A stretch of DNA of 5,593 bases from Candidatus Rokuibacteriota bacterium (lineage in GTDB: Bacteria; Methylomirabilota; Methylomirabilia; Rokubacteriales; CSP1-6). The DNA lies in NCBI GenBank assembly GCA_016177555.1, contig JACOVB010000043.1:1-5593 (forward strand), read 5' to 3'. Each line of letters begins with the position of its first letter. Position 1 is the stretch's first letter. The notes below the pieces were generated by a model, which worked only from the letters and a program-made list of their open reading frames with translations, ran no database searches and had not been told where the DNA came from. The position numbers and the translations under genes were made by a program. Below, in pieces: positions 1 to 5,593 of the stretch.

Positions 1-1071
1 CTCCGACACCGCCGTCCCGCACGAGCCCGGGCGCACCGCGTCCCACGGCATCATGGTCACGACGCCGATCTCGGTCATCCCGTAGTACTCGAGGACACGG
101 CCGATCCCGAACCGGCGCTTGAAGTCCTCGACGATGGCGGCGGGCGCGGGCTGGCCCAGGACCACACGCAGGCCGTGGTCGCGGTCGCCCTCGCGGGGCG
201 ACTGGCGGAAGATGAAGTCCATCATCACGCCCAGGAGGTTCGTCACGGTGGCGCCGGAGGCGCGCACCTGGTCCACCCACTCGCTGGCGCTGAAGCGCGG
301 GCAGATCACCGCCCGCCCGCCGCGGAGGAGCGCGGGGTAGACCTGCATGATGGGAGCGTTGCCGTGGTAGAGCGGCGTGGCGACGAGGTAGGTGTCGTCC
401 TGCGTGAAGCGGGTGAGGTTCGCCGTGGCCTCGCAGAAGAGGGTGCAGTGGGCGTGGGGCAGCATGACGCCCTTGGAGGGGCCCGTGGTCCCCGAGGTGT
501 ACATGATGGCGCAGAGGTCGCGGTGGCTCACCTCGACGTCCGGCGGGTCATCGCGGCGCGCCGGCAGCTCCTCGAAGGCGACGGTGCGGAGCCGCTTGAA
601 CCGGGGCCGGGGCGCCGGCGCCGCGCCCGGCGGCCCCCACGCGACCACCGTCTCGAGGTCCGGGCAGCTGTCCTCGACGGCCGCGAGGCGATCGAGGAAC
701 TCGGCGGCGGCCACGAGGAGCCGCCCGCCGGAGTTGGACACCAGGTGTTCGAGGAAGTAGCCCTTGTAGGCGTTGTTGACCGAGACCTCGACGGCTCCGA
801 GGCGGTTGATCGCCCACCAGACCAGCATGAACTCCACGCAGTTGGGGAGCATGACGAGCACGCGGTCGCCCCGGCCGACGCCCTGGGCCGCGAGCCCGTG
901 GGCGAGCCGATTGACGAGGCGGTCGGCCTCGGCGTAGGTGAGCGCCGCGCCCCCGAGGGCCTGGATGAAGGGGCGGTCCCCGTGCATCCGCGCGCGGATC
1001 TCGAGAATGCGCGGGAAGACCCAGTCCCGCATGTCGGGGAAGGTGAGGGTGAGCGGCGGGTAATCGCCCAC
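1..1071 (-). CDS. AMP-forming acyl-CoA ligase, CaiC/DitJ-like (3' end cut by window edge)
   Basis: This is an adenylate-forming acyl-CoA synthetase (ANL superfamily), which activates a carboxylic acid with ATP and then forms the CoA thioester. The 357 visible residues contain the P-loop-like motif YTSGTTGPSKG at 191-201, ATPLYHGN at 231-238 and the adenine/Mg motif EYYGMTE at 328-334. The family is usually 500-560 aa, so the C-terminal domain with the catalytic lysine lies outside the window. The NNAYKGYFLEHLV stretch at 99-111 and the overall style recall crotonobetaine/carnitine-CoA ligase and related long-chain or resin-acid ligases rather than a typical benzoate-CoA ligase. That subfamily reading is tentative. 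I chose the GTG at 1071 because it starts one base after the activase stop and has GGAG (1084-1081) nine bases upstream; the Met at residue 14 is an alternative. Its position as last visible operon gene suggests it supplies the CoA substrate of the upstream enzyme. The substrate is unknown. Confidence 0.92.
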   Translation of the reverse strand, partial: MGDYPPLTLTFPDMRDWVFPRILEIRARMHGDRPFIQALGGAALTYAEADRLVNRLAHGLAAQGVGRGDRVLVMLPNCVEFMLVWWAINRLGAVEVSVNNAYKGYFLEHLVSNSGGRLLVAAAEFLDRLAAVEDSCPDLETVVAWGPPGAAPAPRPRFKRLRTVAFEELPARRDDPPDVEVSHRDLCAIMYTSGTTGPSKGVMLPHAHCTLFCEATANLTRFTQDDTYLVATPLYHGNAPIMQVYPALLRGGRAVICPRFSASEWVDQVRASGATVTNLLGVMMDFIFRQSPREGDRDHGLRVVLGQPAPAAIVEDFKRRFGIGRVLEYYGMTEIGVVTMMPWDAVRPGSCGTAVSE

Positions 1072-1072
1072 G

Positions 1073-2803
1073 TCACGACACTCCGTCGGCAGCGAGGAGC
1101 GCCCCGCCGAGGGCGGCCACGACCATGGGCTCGGGGGGTCGCAGGAGCGGCCCGAGGCTCGCCTCGAGCCGGGCCAGGAGCCCCTCGTCCTTCGCCCCGC
1201 CCCCCGCCACGGCGCATGCCCCCGCCGCGGCACGGCCCCGGGCCAGAGCCGCGATCTTCTGGGCCAGCGACTGATGGAGGCCGGCCAGGAGGTCTTCGCG
1301 CGAGACCCCGCGCGTGAGGAGCGAGATGGCCTCGGTCTCGGCGAAGACGGCGCAGCCCGCCGAGTAGTCGGCGGGCCGGGTCGCGCGGAGCGAGAGCGCG
1401 CCCAGCTCGGCCACCTCGAGTCCCAGGAGGTGAGCGATGACCTCGAGGATCCTGGCGCTGCCCGCGGCGCACTGGCCGCTCACGGAGAAGTCCCTGACGA
1501 TGCCCGGTGCGGCCAGGCGGATCACCCTCGTCCCGTGGGCGCCGATGTCGATGACCTGGCCCGCCTCGGGACAGAGGAGCGCCATGCCCCGCGCGAGACA
1601 GGAGACCTCGCTCAGCGCCCTTGCCCCGTGGAGGGAGGCGGCGCCGAGCCCGGTGGCGACAAGCCCCGCGAGATCGCCGCGGCCGAGCCCGAGCGGGTCG
1701 AGCGCGCGCCCGAGCGCCTGCTCTCCGGCGGAGGTGTAGCTTCCCTCCGAGGGGAACACCGCGAAGGCGACCCGGGTGTCGAGCAGCACCGCCGCCTTGG
1801 TGAAGAGCGCTCCCACGTCCACCCCCGCCGTGGGCGCGGCGGCGGCGATCGCGGTTCCGGGGAGCCGGAAGTCGCCGCCGAAGGCCTGGGGGCGCGGGCG
1901 CGCGCGGGTGAGCGAAATCGGCAGTGAGGACCCCGCGTCCGGGGCCAGCGCCACCGCGACGGTCACGCTCCCCCTGCCCGGGGCGAGGCTGAAGCGCCCG
2001 GCCGGCACCTCGCCTCGCTCGACGGCCTCGCGGGCCAGGAGCGCGGCACCGAGGGCGCCCGTGAACATGGGCTCGGGCGGGGTGACCACCGGGGTCCCGA
2101 GGCGCTCATCGAGGGCGCGGACCAGGGCCGGGTTGCGGGCGCAGCCTCCGGTAAGGATGACCTGTTGCTCGATCCCGAGCCGGCGGACCATGACGACAAT
2201 CCGGCTCGCCAGCGCCGCGTGTAGCCCTGCCAGGACATCCTCGACGGGGACGCCCGCGGCCAGGTGCTGCGCCACCTCCTGCTCCGCGAAGACCGTGCAG
2301 ATGCTCGACACGCTCGCCGGCGAGCCCGCGCCGAGGCCCCGCGTCCCCAGCTCGTCGAGGGGCAGGCCCAGCGAGGCCGCCATCACTTCCAGAAAGCGCC
2401 CGGTGCCGGCCGCGCACTTGTCGTTCATGGCGAAGTTCACGACCTTGCCCTGCGGGCCGAGCTTGATCCCCTTGGCGTCCTGGCCGCCGATGTCGATGAC
2501 GGTCCGGGCTGCAGGGAAGAGCTCGCGGACCCCGCGGGCGTGGCAGGTGATCTCGGTGATCTCGCGGCTGGCGAAGGGGAGCCGCCGCCGGCCGTAGCCC
2601 GTGGCCACGACGCAGGCGAGGTCGTCCGGCGACCGCCCCGCGCGCCCGAGCGCCTCGGCCAGGAGCCGTCGGGCCGCCCCGACATAGTCCACCTGGGTGC
2701 GGTCGATCACCGAGGCGAGGAAGTCGCCGTTGTGGACCACCACCTTGGTCAAGGTGGAGCCCACGTCCACCCCGGCGACGCAGAGACCGGCCGGGGCGCT
2801 CAC
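1073..2803 (-). CDS. Tandem-domain BcrA-BcrD-type ATPase/activator (BadF/BadG/BcrA/BcrD family fusion)
   Basis: This 576-aa protein has two ASKHA-fold activator domains of the kind that hydrolyse ATP to drive an electron from a bridging [4Fe-4S] cluster into a benzoyl-CoA reductase or 2-hydroxyacyl-CoA dehydratase. Domain 1 (about 8-261) has phosphate motif GVDVGSTLTK (11-20), ATGYGR (67-72), DIGGQDAK (104-111), cluster cysteines C130 (KCAAGTGRFLE) and C169 (SICTVFAEQE), and LTGGCARN (217-224). Domain 2 (about 326-572) repeats the layout: GVDVGALFTK (327-336), ATGLGA, DIGAHGTR (419-426), C445 (QCAAGSARILE), C484 (AGCAVFAETE) and AGGGAKDEGLL. Domain 1 is A-like; the DIGA-H-G-R and DEGLL patterns of domain 2 resemble D-type subunits as I remember them. 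The linker (262-325) is Pro/Ala/Gly-rich and likely flexible. The GTG start at 2803 overlaps the previous stop in a GTGA arrangement. A GGGAG lies 14 bases upstream, too far to be ideal, so translation is probably coupled. No membrane segment is seen; it should be cytoplasmic. Confidence 0.9.
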   Translation of the reverse strand: MSAPAGLCVAGVDVGSTLTKVVVHNGDFLASVIDRTQVDYVGAARRLLAEALGRAGRSPDDLACVVATGYGRRRLPFASREITEITCHARGVRELFPAARTVIDIGGQDAKGIKLGPQGKVVNFAMNDKCAAGTGRFLEVMAASLGLPLDELGTRGLGAGSPASVSSICTVFAEQEVAQHLAAGVPVEDVLAGLHAALASRIVVMVRRLGIEQQVILTGGCARNPALVRALDERLGTPVVTPPEPMFTGALGAALLAREAVERGEVPAGRFSLAPGRGSVTVAVALAPDAGSSLPISLTRARPRPQAFGGDFRLPGTAIAAAAPTAGVDVGALFTKAAVLLDTRVAFAVFPSEGSYTSAGEQALGRALDPLGLGRGDLAGLVATGLGAASLHGARALSEVSCLARGMALLCPEAGQVIDIGAHGTRVIRLAAPGIVRDFSVSGQCAAGSARILEVIAHLLGLEVAELGALSLRATRPADYSAGCAVFAETEAISLLTRGVSREDLLAGLHQSLAQKIAALARGRAAAGACAVAGGGAKDEGLLARLEASLGPLLRPPEPMVVAALGGALLAADGVS

Positions 2804-4131
2804 GATGCCCGGGCGCGCTCCCGCCGGCCCGCGGCGATGGCCTCGAGGAAGCCCTGGATCTGCCCCATGATGACGGTGTCGGCCCAGCTCCGCGGGTCGG
2901 CCATGTCGCTCTCGAAGATCAGCGCGGGGATGCCCTCCTCCTCGAGCTGGTTCTTGATGTGAATCTGCCCCCAGCTCACGGCGCGGCAGGAGCGTGTGCG
3001 GTGCATGACGGCTCCGTCGAGGCGGTAGTCGTGCACCCACTGGCGGATCAGCCTGGTCCCCGGCTGCGAGAGGCCCGAGGGGCTCAGGTTCTCGGGGATC
3101 ACCTCGGCGCCCCACCGGGTGATCCACACCGCCCGCTTCCAGGTCCGGTCCACCAGAGCCTCGAGCGGATCCGAGAGGTCGATCTCCACGGGGGCCCCAA
3201 CGTAATAGGAGGTCTCCGCGGGGAACACGGCCCCCAGCTCGCCCAGCGAGTTGAAGAAGCCCAGGTTGTACCAGGGCGGGATCCCCATCCAGAGGAGCCG
3301 GAAGCGCTCGTCGGGGATCACGCCGACTCCCCGGGCCACGCGGTCGCGCACCTCGTCCCGGAGGCAGCGGAAGTACTCCACGGCATCCCGCTCCCCGAGC
3401 ATGAAGAGGAGCGGGACCACACAGCCCGTGAAGTAGTCCTCCGAGCCCATGGGGCAGGGCACGGCGCGACGGAGAGACTGGATCTCCCAGAGAAGCGCGA
3501 TCATCTCCTGGGCATTGCCGAGGGCCGCGCGGAGGCGCTCCGTGTCCATCGGGCGGCCCAGCGTCCGCTCGAGGAAGGCCACCTGCTCGTGGAGGGTCTC
3601 GCTCAGGATCTCCTTGTAGTGGGCCTCGATGCGCGGGTCGTCCACGTCCGCGTCGTGGGGCGGGCTCATGGGGTCGATGTGAAAGACCGGCAGCGGCAGG
3701 TACTGCGAGGAGAGCGACTGGAACCACTTGATCCGCGGGTCGCAGAGGGCGCCCGAGCCCAGGAGCATGGTGGCCGTCCCCAGGCCGCCGCGCGGGGCTT
3801 CGGGCGGGACCTGCCCGAGCTCCAGCAGGCGGCTCACATAGCCGATGCTGTTGCGCACGTAGGAGCAGAGGTCCTGGGAGTAGCCTTCGCCCTCCGCGCG
3901 CTCGCAGAGCTCCGCGGCCACTCCCCGCGAGGCGCAGAGGGTGCCGAAGTTCTCGGGCCACTCGGAGGAGAGGTCGAAGGCCTGGAGCACCTCTGACGGG
4001 ACGCCGGCCATGCACCAGGCCAGCGGCGCTCCCTCCCGGCGCCCCTCGGCGCGCTTGTAATAGCTTCCGAGCATCTCCCTCGCCCGGCGCACGGTGTCCA
4101 GCGACTTGGTCGCGCGGCGCAGCTCCGTCAT
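2800..4131 (-). CDS. Benzoyl-CoA reductase/2-hydroxyacyl-CoA dehydratase family subunit, BcrB/BzdO-like
   Basis: This 443-aa protein is the larger catalytic subunit of the 2-hydroxyglutaryl-CoA dehydratase D-component family (HgdB/FldB/BcrB). Family knowledge says each subunit holds a [4Fe-4S] cluster, mostly through three conserved cysteines. The candidates here are C89 (DLCSYVRN), C130 (GALCDPRIKWF) and C382 (TRSCRAVSWGQ). Other family marks are the second-domain start RLLWMGIPPWYNLGFFN (278-294) and the C-terminal strand-turn IFESDMADPRSW (405-416). The length is close to what I recall for BcrB/BzdO of class I benzoyl-CoA reductases and somewhat longer than typical dehydratase subunits. 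The ATG at 4131 has GGAGG five bases upstream and lies 25 bases after the preceding gene's stop. Its own stop overlaps the activase GTG by four bases. It should form a cytoplasmic, oxygen-sensitive heterodimer with the 375-aa subunit. A 2-hydroxyacyl-CoA dehydratase role cannot be excluded. Confidence 0.88.
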   Translation of the reverse strand: MTELRRATKSLDTVRRAREMLGSYYKRAEGRREGAPLAWCMAGVPSEVLQAFDLSSEWPENFGTLCASRGVAAELCERAEGEGYSQDLCSYVRNSIGYVSRLLELGQVPPEAPRGGLGTATMLLGSGALCDPRIKWFQSLSSQYLPLPVFHIDPMSPPHDADVDDPRIEAHYKEILSETLHEQVAFLERTLGRPMDTERLRAALGNAQEMIALLWEIQSLRRAVPCPMGSEDYFTGCVVPLLFMLGERDAVEYFRCLRDEVRDRVARGVGVIPDERFRLLWMGIPPWYNLGFFNSLGELGAVFPAETSYYVGAPVEIDLSDPLEALVDRTWKRAVWITRWGAEVIPENLSPSGLSQPGTRLIRQWVHDYRLDGAVMHRTRSCRAVSWGQIHIKNQLEEEGIPALIFESDMADPRSWADTVIMGQIQGFLEAIAAGRRERARAS

Positions 4132-4136
4132 GGCGT

Positions 4137-4141
4137 CCTCC
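4137..4141 (-). promoter_or_regulatory. Ribosome binding site of the BcrB-like gene
   Basis: GGAGG on the minus strand, with five bases to the ATG at 4131. It lies within the 25-base gap after the upstream stop and fixes the start of the 443-aa protein. Confidence 0.8.
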
Positions 4142-4156
4142 GGGTCGGCGTTCCGC

Positions 4157-5284
4157 TCACGACAGCATCTCCACGAAGGCCTGGATGCGGGTCCGCATGG
4201 ACTCGACGTTGGCCAGGGTGTAGTCGTCCTCGAGGACGAGGCTCGCGAGGCCCGCCTGCTCGAGGTGCCGGCGGACCTCCACGAGGTCGAACTTGTGGGG
4301 GTCGCAGAAGGACAGGATGTAGAGGATGACCCCCTGGGCGCCGTACTCCCGCGCCGCCTCCACGACGTAGTCGAAGCGCGAGAGATCGGTACCGCGGTAG
4401 GTGCGGGGGCACTGGAAGCCGCGGAAGTAGTACTCGACGAACCCGCCCATGGGGTCGGCGCCGTCGGGCACCGTGCCCGCCATGCCCCGGGCCCCGATGC
4501 AGGTGTCGTCCATCACCACGTGCGCCGAGCACTCCTCGACGAGGCGGATCAGCGAGACGTCGTCGTTGATGCATCCGTAGAAGAGGAGCCGGGCCTGCGT
4601 CCCCCCTGGACCCGCGGCGCGCGCCCTCACCTCCGCCAGCACCTCGCGGAGGAGATCCTCGAACTCGGCCGCCGGGAGCCCCGTGCCCGCGATGAGGACC
4701 TCGAGCATCTCGGCCCCCGAGAGGCGGGGCGGGTCGGACTTGCGGAGCGCGTAGAGCTCCCGCGTCAGCTCGCGGGTGCGGTTGTAGGAGGCGATGCTCT
4801 CGTGAAGGGCCTCGTCCGAGATGGGGCGACCGGCCAGCTGCTCCACCCGCTCCTTGAAGAAGCCGAGCTCCCGGCGGTAGAAGCGCTCGGAGGCCTCGGT
4901 GACCGTGTGGGGGACATTGACCATGTGGCTGAATGCCGTCGGCTTGTAATGCGTCCAGATCCCGTACATGCGCTGGACGCTGTCGCAGGCATGCGACATC
5001 ACGAGGCCGTCCAGGAAGTCGTAGCGCCCGGTGACGGCGAGGTCGAAGGTGTTCCTGACGAAGGGGCAGCCATAGGGCTCGACGTACTCATCGGCCCGGG
5101 TCACCGGATGGCGCACATCGCCCCGGATGCGGTAGGGCACGAGCCCCGCCGCCTCCAGGATCTCGGGCGGGGCGAAGTAGCAGAGGTAGCCGACGACCTT
5201 CCGCCCTTCCGCCTTGAGCTCGCGGGCCCGCTGGTCCCGCCCTTCGTAGAGGGCCCGCGCGCGGGCCAGCCCCCTGAGCGCCAT
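4157..5284 (-). CDS. Benzoyl-CoA reductase/2-hydroxyacyl-CoA dehydratase family subunit, BcrC/BzdN-like
   Basis: This 375-aa protein is the smaller catalytic subunit of the same D-component family (HgdA/FldC/BcrC-like). The N-terminal family signature VVGYLCYFAPPEILEAAGLVPYRI (30-53) is clear. Likely [4Fe-4S] ligands are C73 (YGCPFVRN), C100 (SHACDSVQRMYGIW) and C327 (SFCDPHKFD). The second domain starts near ARLLFYGCINDD (231-242) and contains DDTCIG (259-264). The C-terminus LEDDYTLANVESMRTRIQAFVEML is the standard family ending, in which the acidic-Asp-Tyr segment is followed by an Arg-containing helix. Length matches BcrC/BzdN and also phenyllactoyl-CoA dehydratase subunit FldC, so the fold is certain but the substrate is not. 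It is the first gene of the cluster, with an ideal Shine-Dalgarno before the ATG at 5284. It should pair with the 443-aa subunit encoded next, and receive electrons from the fused activator. Confidence 0.9.
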   Translation of the reverse strand: MALRGLARARALYEGRDQRARELKAEGRKVVGYLCYFAPPEILEAAGLVPYRIRGDVRHPVTRADEYVEPYGCPFVRNTFDLAVTGRYDFLDGLVMSHACDSVQRMYGIWTHYKPTAFSHMVNVPHTVTEASERFYRRELGFFKERVEQLAGRPISDEALHESIASYNRTRELTRELYALRKSDPPRLSGAEMLEVLIAGTGLPAAEFEDLLREVLAEVRARAAGPGGTQARLLFYGCINDDVSLIRLVEECSAHVVMDDTCIGARGMAGTVPDGADPMGGFVEYYFRGFQCPRTYRGTDLSRFDYVVEAAREYGAQGVILYILSFCDPHKFDLVEVRRHLEQAGLASLVLEDDYTLANVESMRTRIQAFVEMLS

Positions 5285-5413
5285 GATGTTCCTCCATTTG
5301 GTGGGGCCCGTGGTCTCGGTGAGGACGAGGCCACCATACGCGGGAGGTCGGGGTGAAGGTAATCCCCCGTTTGCGCTAGATTTCTGGGTCAGTCGTGGGT
5401 AGCCGGGAGGAGA
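5285..5413 (-). other. Intergenic leader and probable promoter region of the reductase operon
   Basis: These 129 bases separate the MFS stop from the BcrC-like ATG and form the only sizeable gap in the window, so an operon promoter would be expected here. The stretch around 5360-5390 is less GC-rich than its surroundings. I could not find convincing -35/-10 or -24/-12 boxes, and no clear intrinsic terminator with a T-run follows the transporter gene, so read-through from upstream is also possible. A short inverted repeat (TGGTGG at 5299-5304 and CCACCA at 5331-5336 on the plus strand) could fold just upstream of the ribosome binding site. Confidence 0.4.
5291..5295 (-). promoter_or_regulatory. 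Strong ribosome binding site of the first operon gene
   Basis: GGAGG on the minus strand, six bases before the ATG at 5284. It is the best-formed Shine-Dalgarno in the window and settles the start of the BcrC-like gene over an out-of-frame ATG at about 5297. Confidence 0.85.
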
Positions 5414-5593
5414 TCATGTCGTGGCGGGCGGCCGCGCGAAGGCGAGCAGGGCGAGGGCCAGGAGGTTACAGCCGGCCGAGAGCCACCAGGCGAGGCCGTA
5501 GCTGCCGGTGTGGTCGTAGATCCAGCCGGCGCCGACGGGACCGGCGGCTGCCACCGGTGCGGCCAGGGCGAAGAGGAGGCCCACCAGGCTGCC
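5414..5593 (-). CDS. Probable MFS transporter, C-terminal fragment (5' part beyond window)
   Basis: Only the last 59 codons and a TGA stop (5416-5414) are in the window. The peptide has two hydrophobic segments, about 3-22 and 33-52. Between them lies GPVGAGWIYDHTGSYGLAWW, the glycine-rich loop typical of the last two helices of major facilitator superfamily carriers, where G-x-x-x-D-x-T/x-G-S/Y precedes the final helix. It ends in a short basic and proline-containing cytoplasmic tail (RPPATT). It lies on the same strand as the reductase cluster but 129 bases upstream, so it may or may not be co-transcribed. It could import an organic acid substrate for the ligase, but that is only inference. 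The small visible part rules out a closer family call. Confidence 0.75.
   Translation of the reverse strand, partial: GSLVGLLFALAAPVAAAGPVGAGWIYDHTGSYGLAWWLSAGCNLLALALLAFARPPATT

Noticed and set aside
175..1317. Long plus-strand open frame (380 codons) antisense to the ligase and activase
   Set aside because: Its translation is Arg/Gly/Pro/Ala-rich with no recognisable domain, and it runs opposite two well-supported genes. Long antisense frames are expected at this GC content.
2959..3996. Plus-strand open frame of 345 codons antisense to the BcrB-like gene
   Set aside because: No domain or motif is seen in the translation. It mirrors the codon periodicity of the real gene on the other strand.
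1073..4015. A single 980-aa minus-strand frame that could be read as one giant protein
   Set aside because: Only the part from 2803 down is a real protein. The upstream 400 residues are an out-of-frame, Arg/Gly/Pro-rich reading of the BcrB-like gene, whose true frame has family motifs and a good ribosome binding site.
4094..5356. Plus-strand open frame of 420 codons antisense to the BcrC-like gene
   Set aside because: It is a shadow of the minus-strand gene: low-complexity His/Glu/Val/Gly-rich sequence with no family motif, while the minus strand has clear conserved cysteine motifs.
5285..5413. Sigma-70 or sigma-54 promoter and an intrinsic terminator in the intergenic gap
   Set aside because: The best -35-like match (CTGACC on the minus strand) has no acceptable -10 at 16-18 bases. 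No GG-N10-GC pair and no GC stem followed by a T-run were found.
1..5593. CRISPR arrays, tRNA or rRNA genes, insertion sequences or transposase remnants
   Set aside because: I saw no regularly spaced repeats, no cloverleaf or rRNA-like segment, and no terminal inverted repeats or transposase motif. The window is nearly all coding on one strand.

Overview
The window is a very GC-rich bacterial segment (about 70 % G+C by eye) with all recognisable genes on the minus strand. In transcription order, from high to low coordinates, they are: the last 59 codons of a probable MFS transporter; a 129-base gap with the leader of the next gene; a 375-aa BcrC/BzdN-like subunit; a 443-aa BcrB/BzdO-like subunit; a 576-aa protein with two BcrA/BcrD (BadF/BadG) ATPase domains fused in tandem; and an AMP-forming acyl-CoA ligase whose C-terminus lies beyond base 1.

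The core is a benzoyl-CoA reductase / 2-hydroxyacyl-CoA dehydratase family system. These enzymes consist of a catalytic heterodimer carrying low-potential [4Fe-4S] clusters, plus an ATP-driven [4Fe-4S] activator that fires single electrons into it. The subunit sizes, the order (C-like, B-like, A-like, D-like) and the D-like second activase domain point to a class I ATP-dependent benzoyl-CoA reductase-type enzyme rather than a simple hydroxyacyl-CoA dehydratase. The sequence alone cannot settle the substrate. The adjacent acyl-CoA ligase would plausibly make the CoA thioester that the reductase or dehydratase uses. No ferredoxin, ring-hydrolase or beta-oxidation gene lies in the window.

The four genes are tightly packed: a 25-base gap, then a 4-base GTGA overlap, then a 1-base gap. 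They are almost certainly one operon with translational coupling. The most notable feature is the activator. The A-type and D-type ATPase subunits, normally separate, are one polypeptide. Its second half keeps both cluster cysteines but has divergent nucleotide-binding motifs.

Such enzymes are oxygen-sensitive, so the host is probably anaerobic or facultative. The high GC and gene style would fit several groups (for example high-GC Proteobacteria, Desulfobacterota or Rokubacteria-like lineages), but no marker gene here allows assignment.
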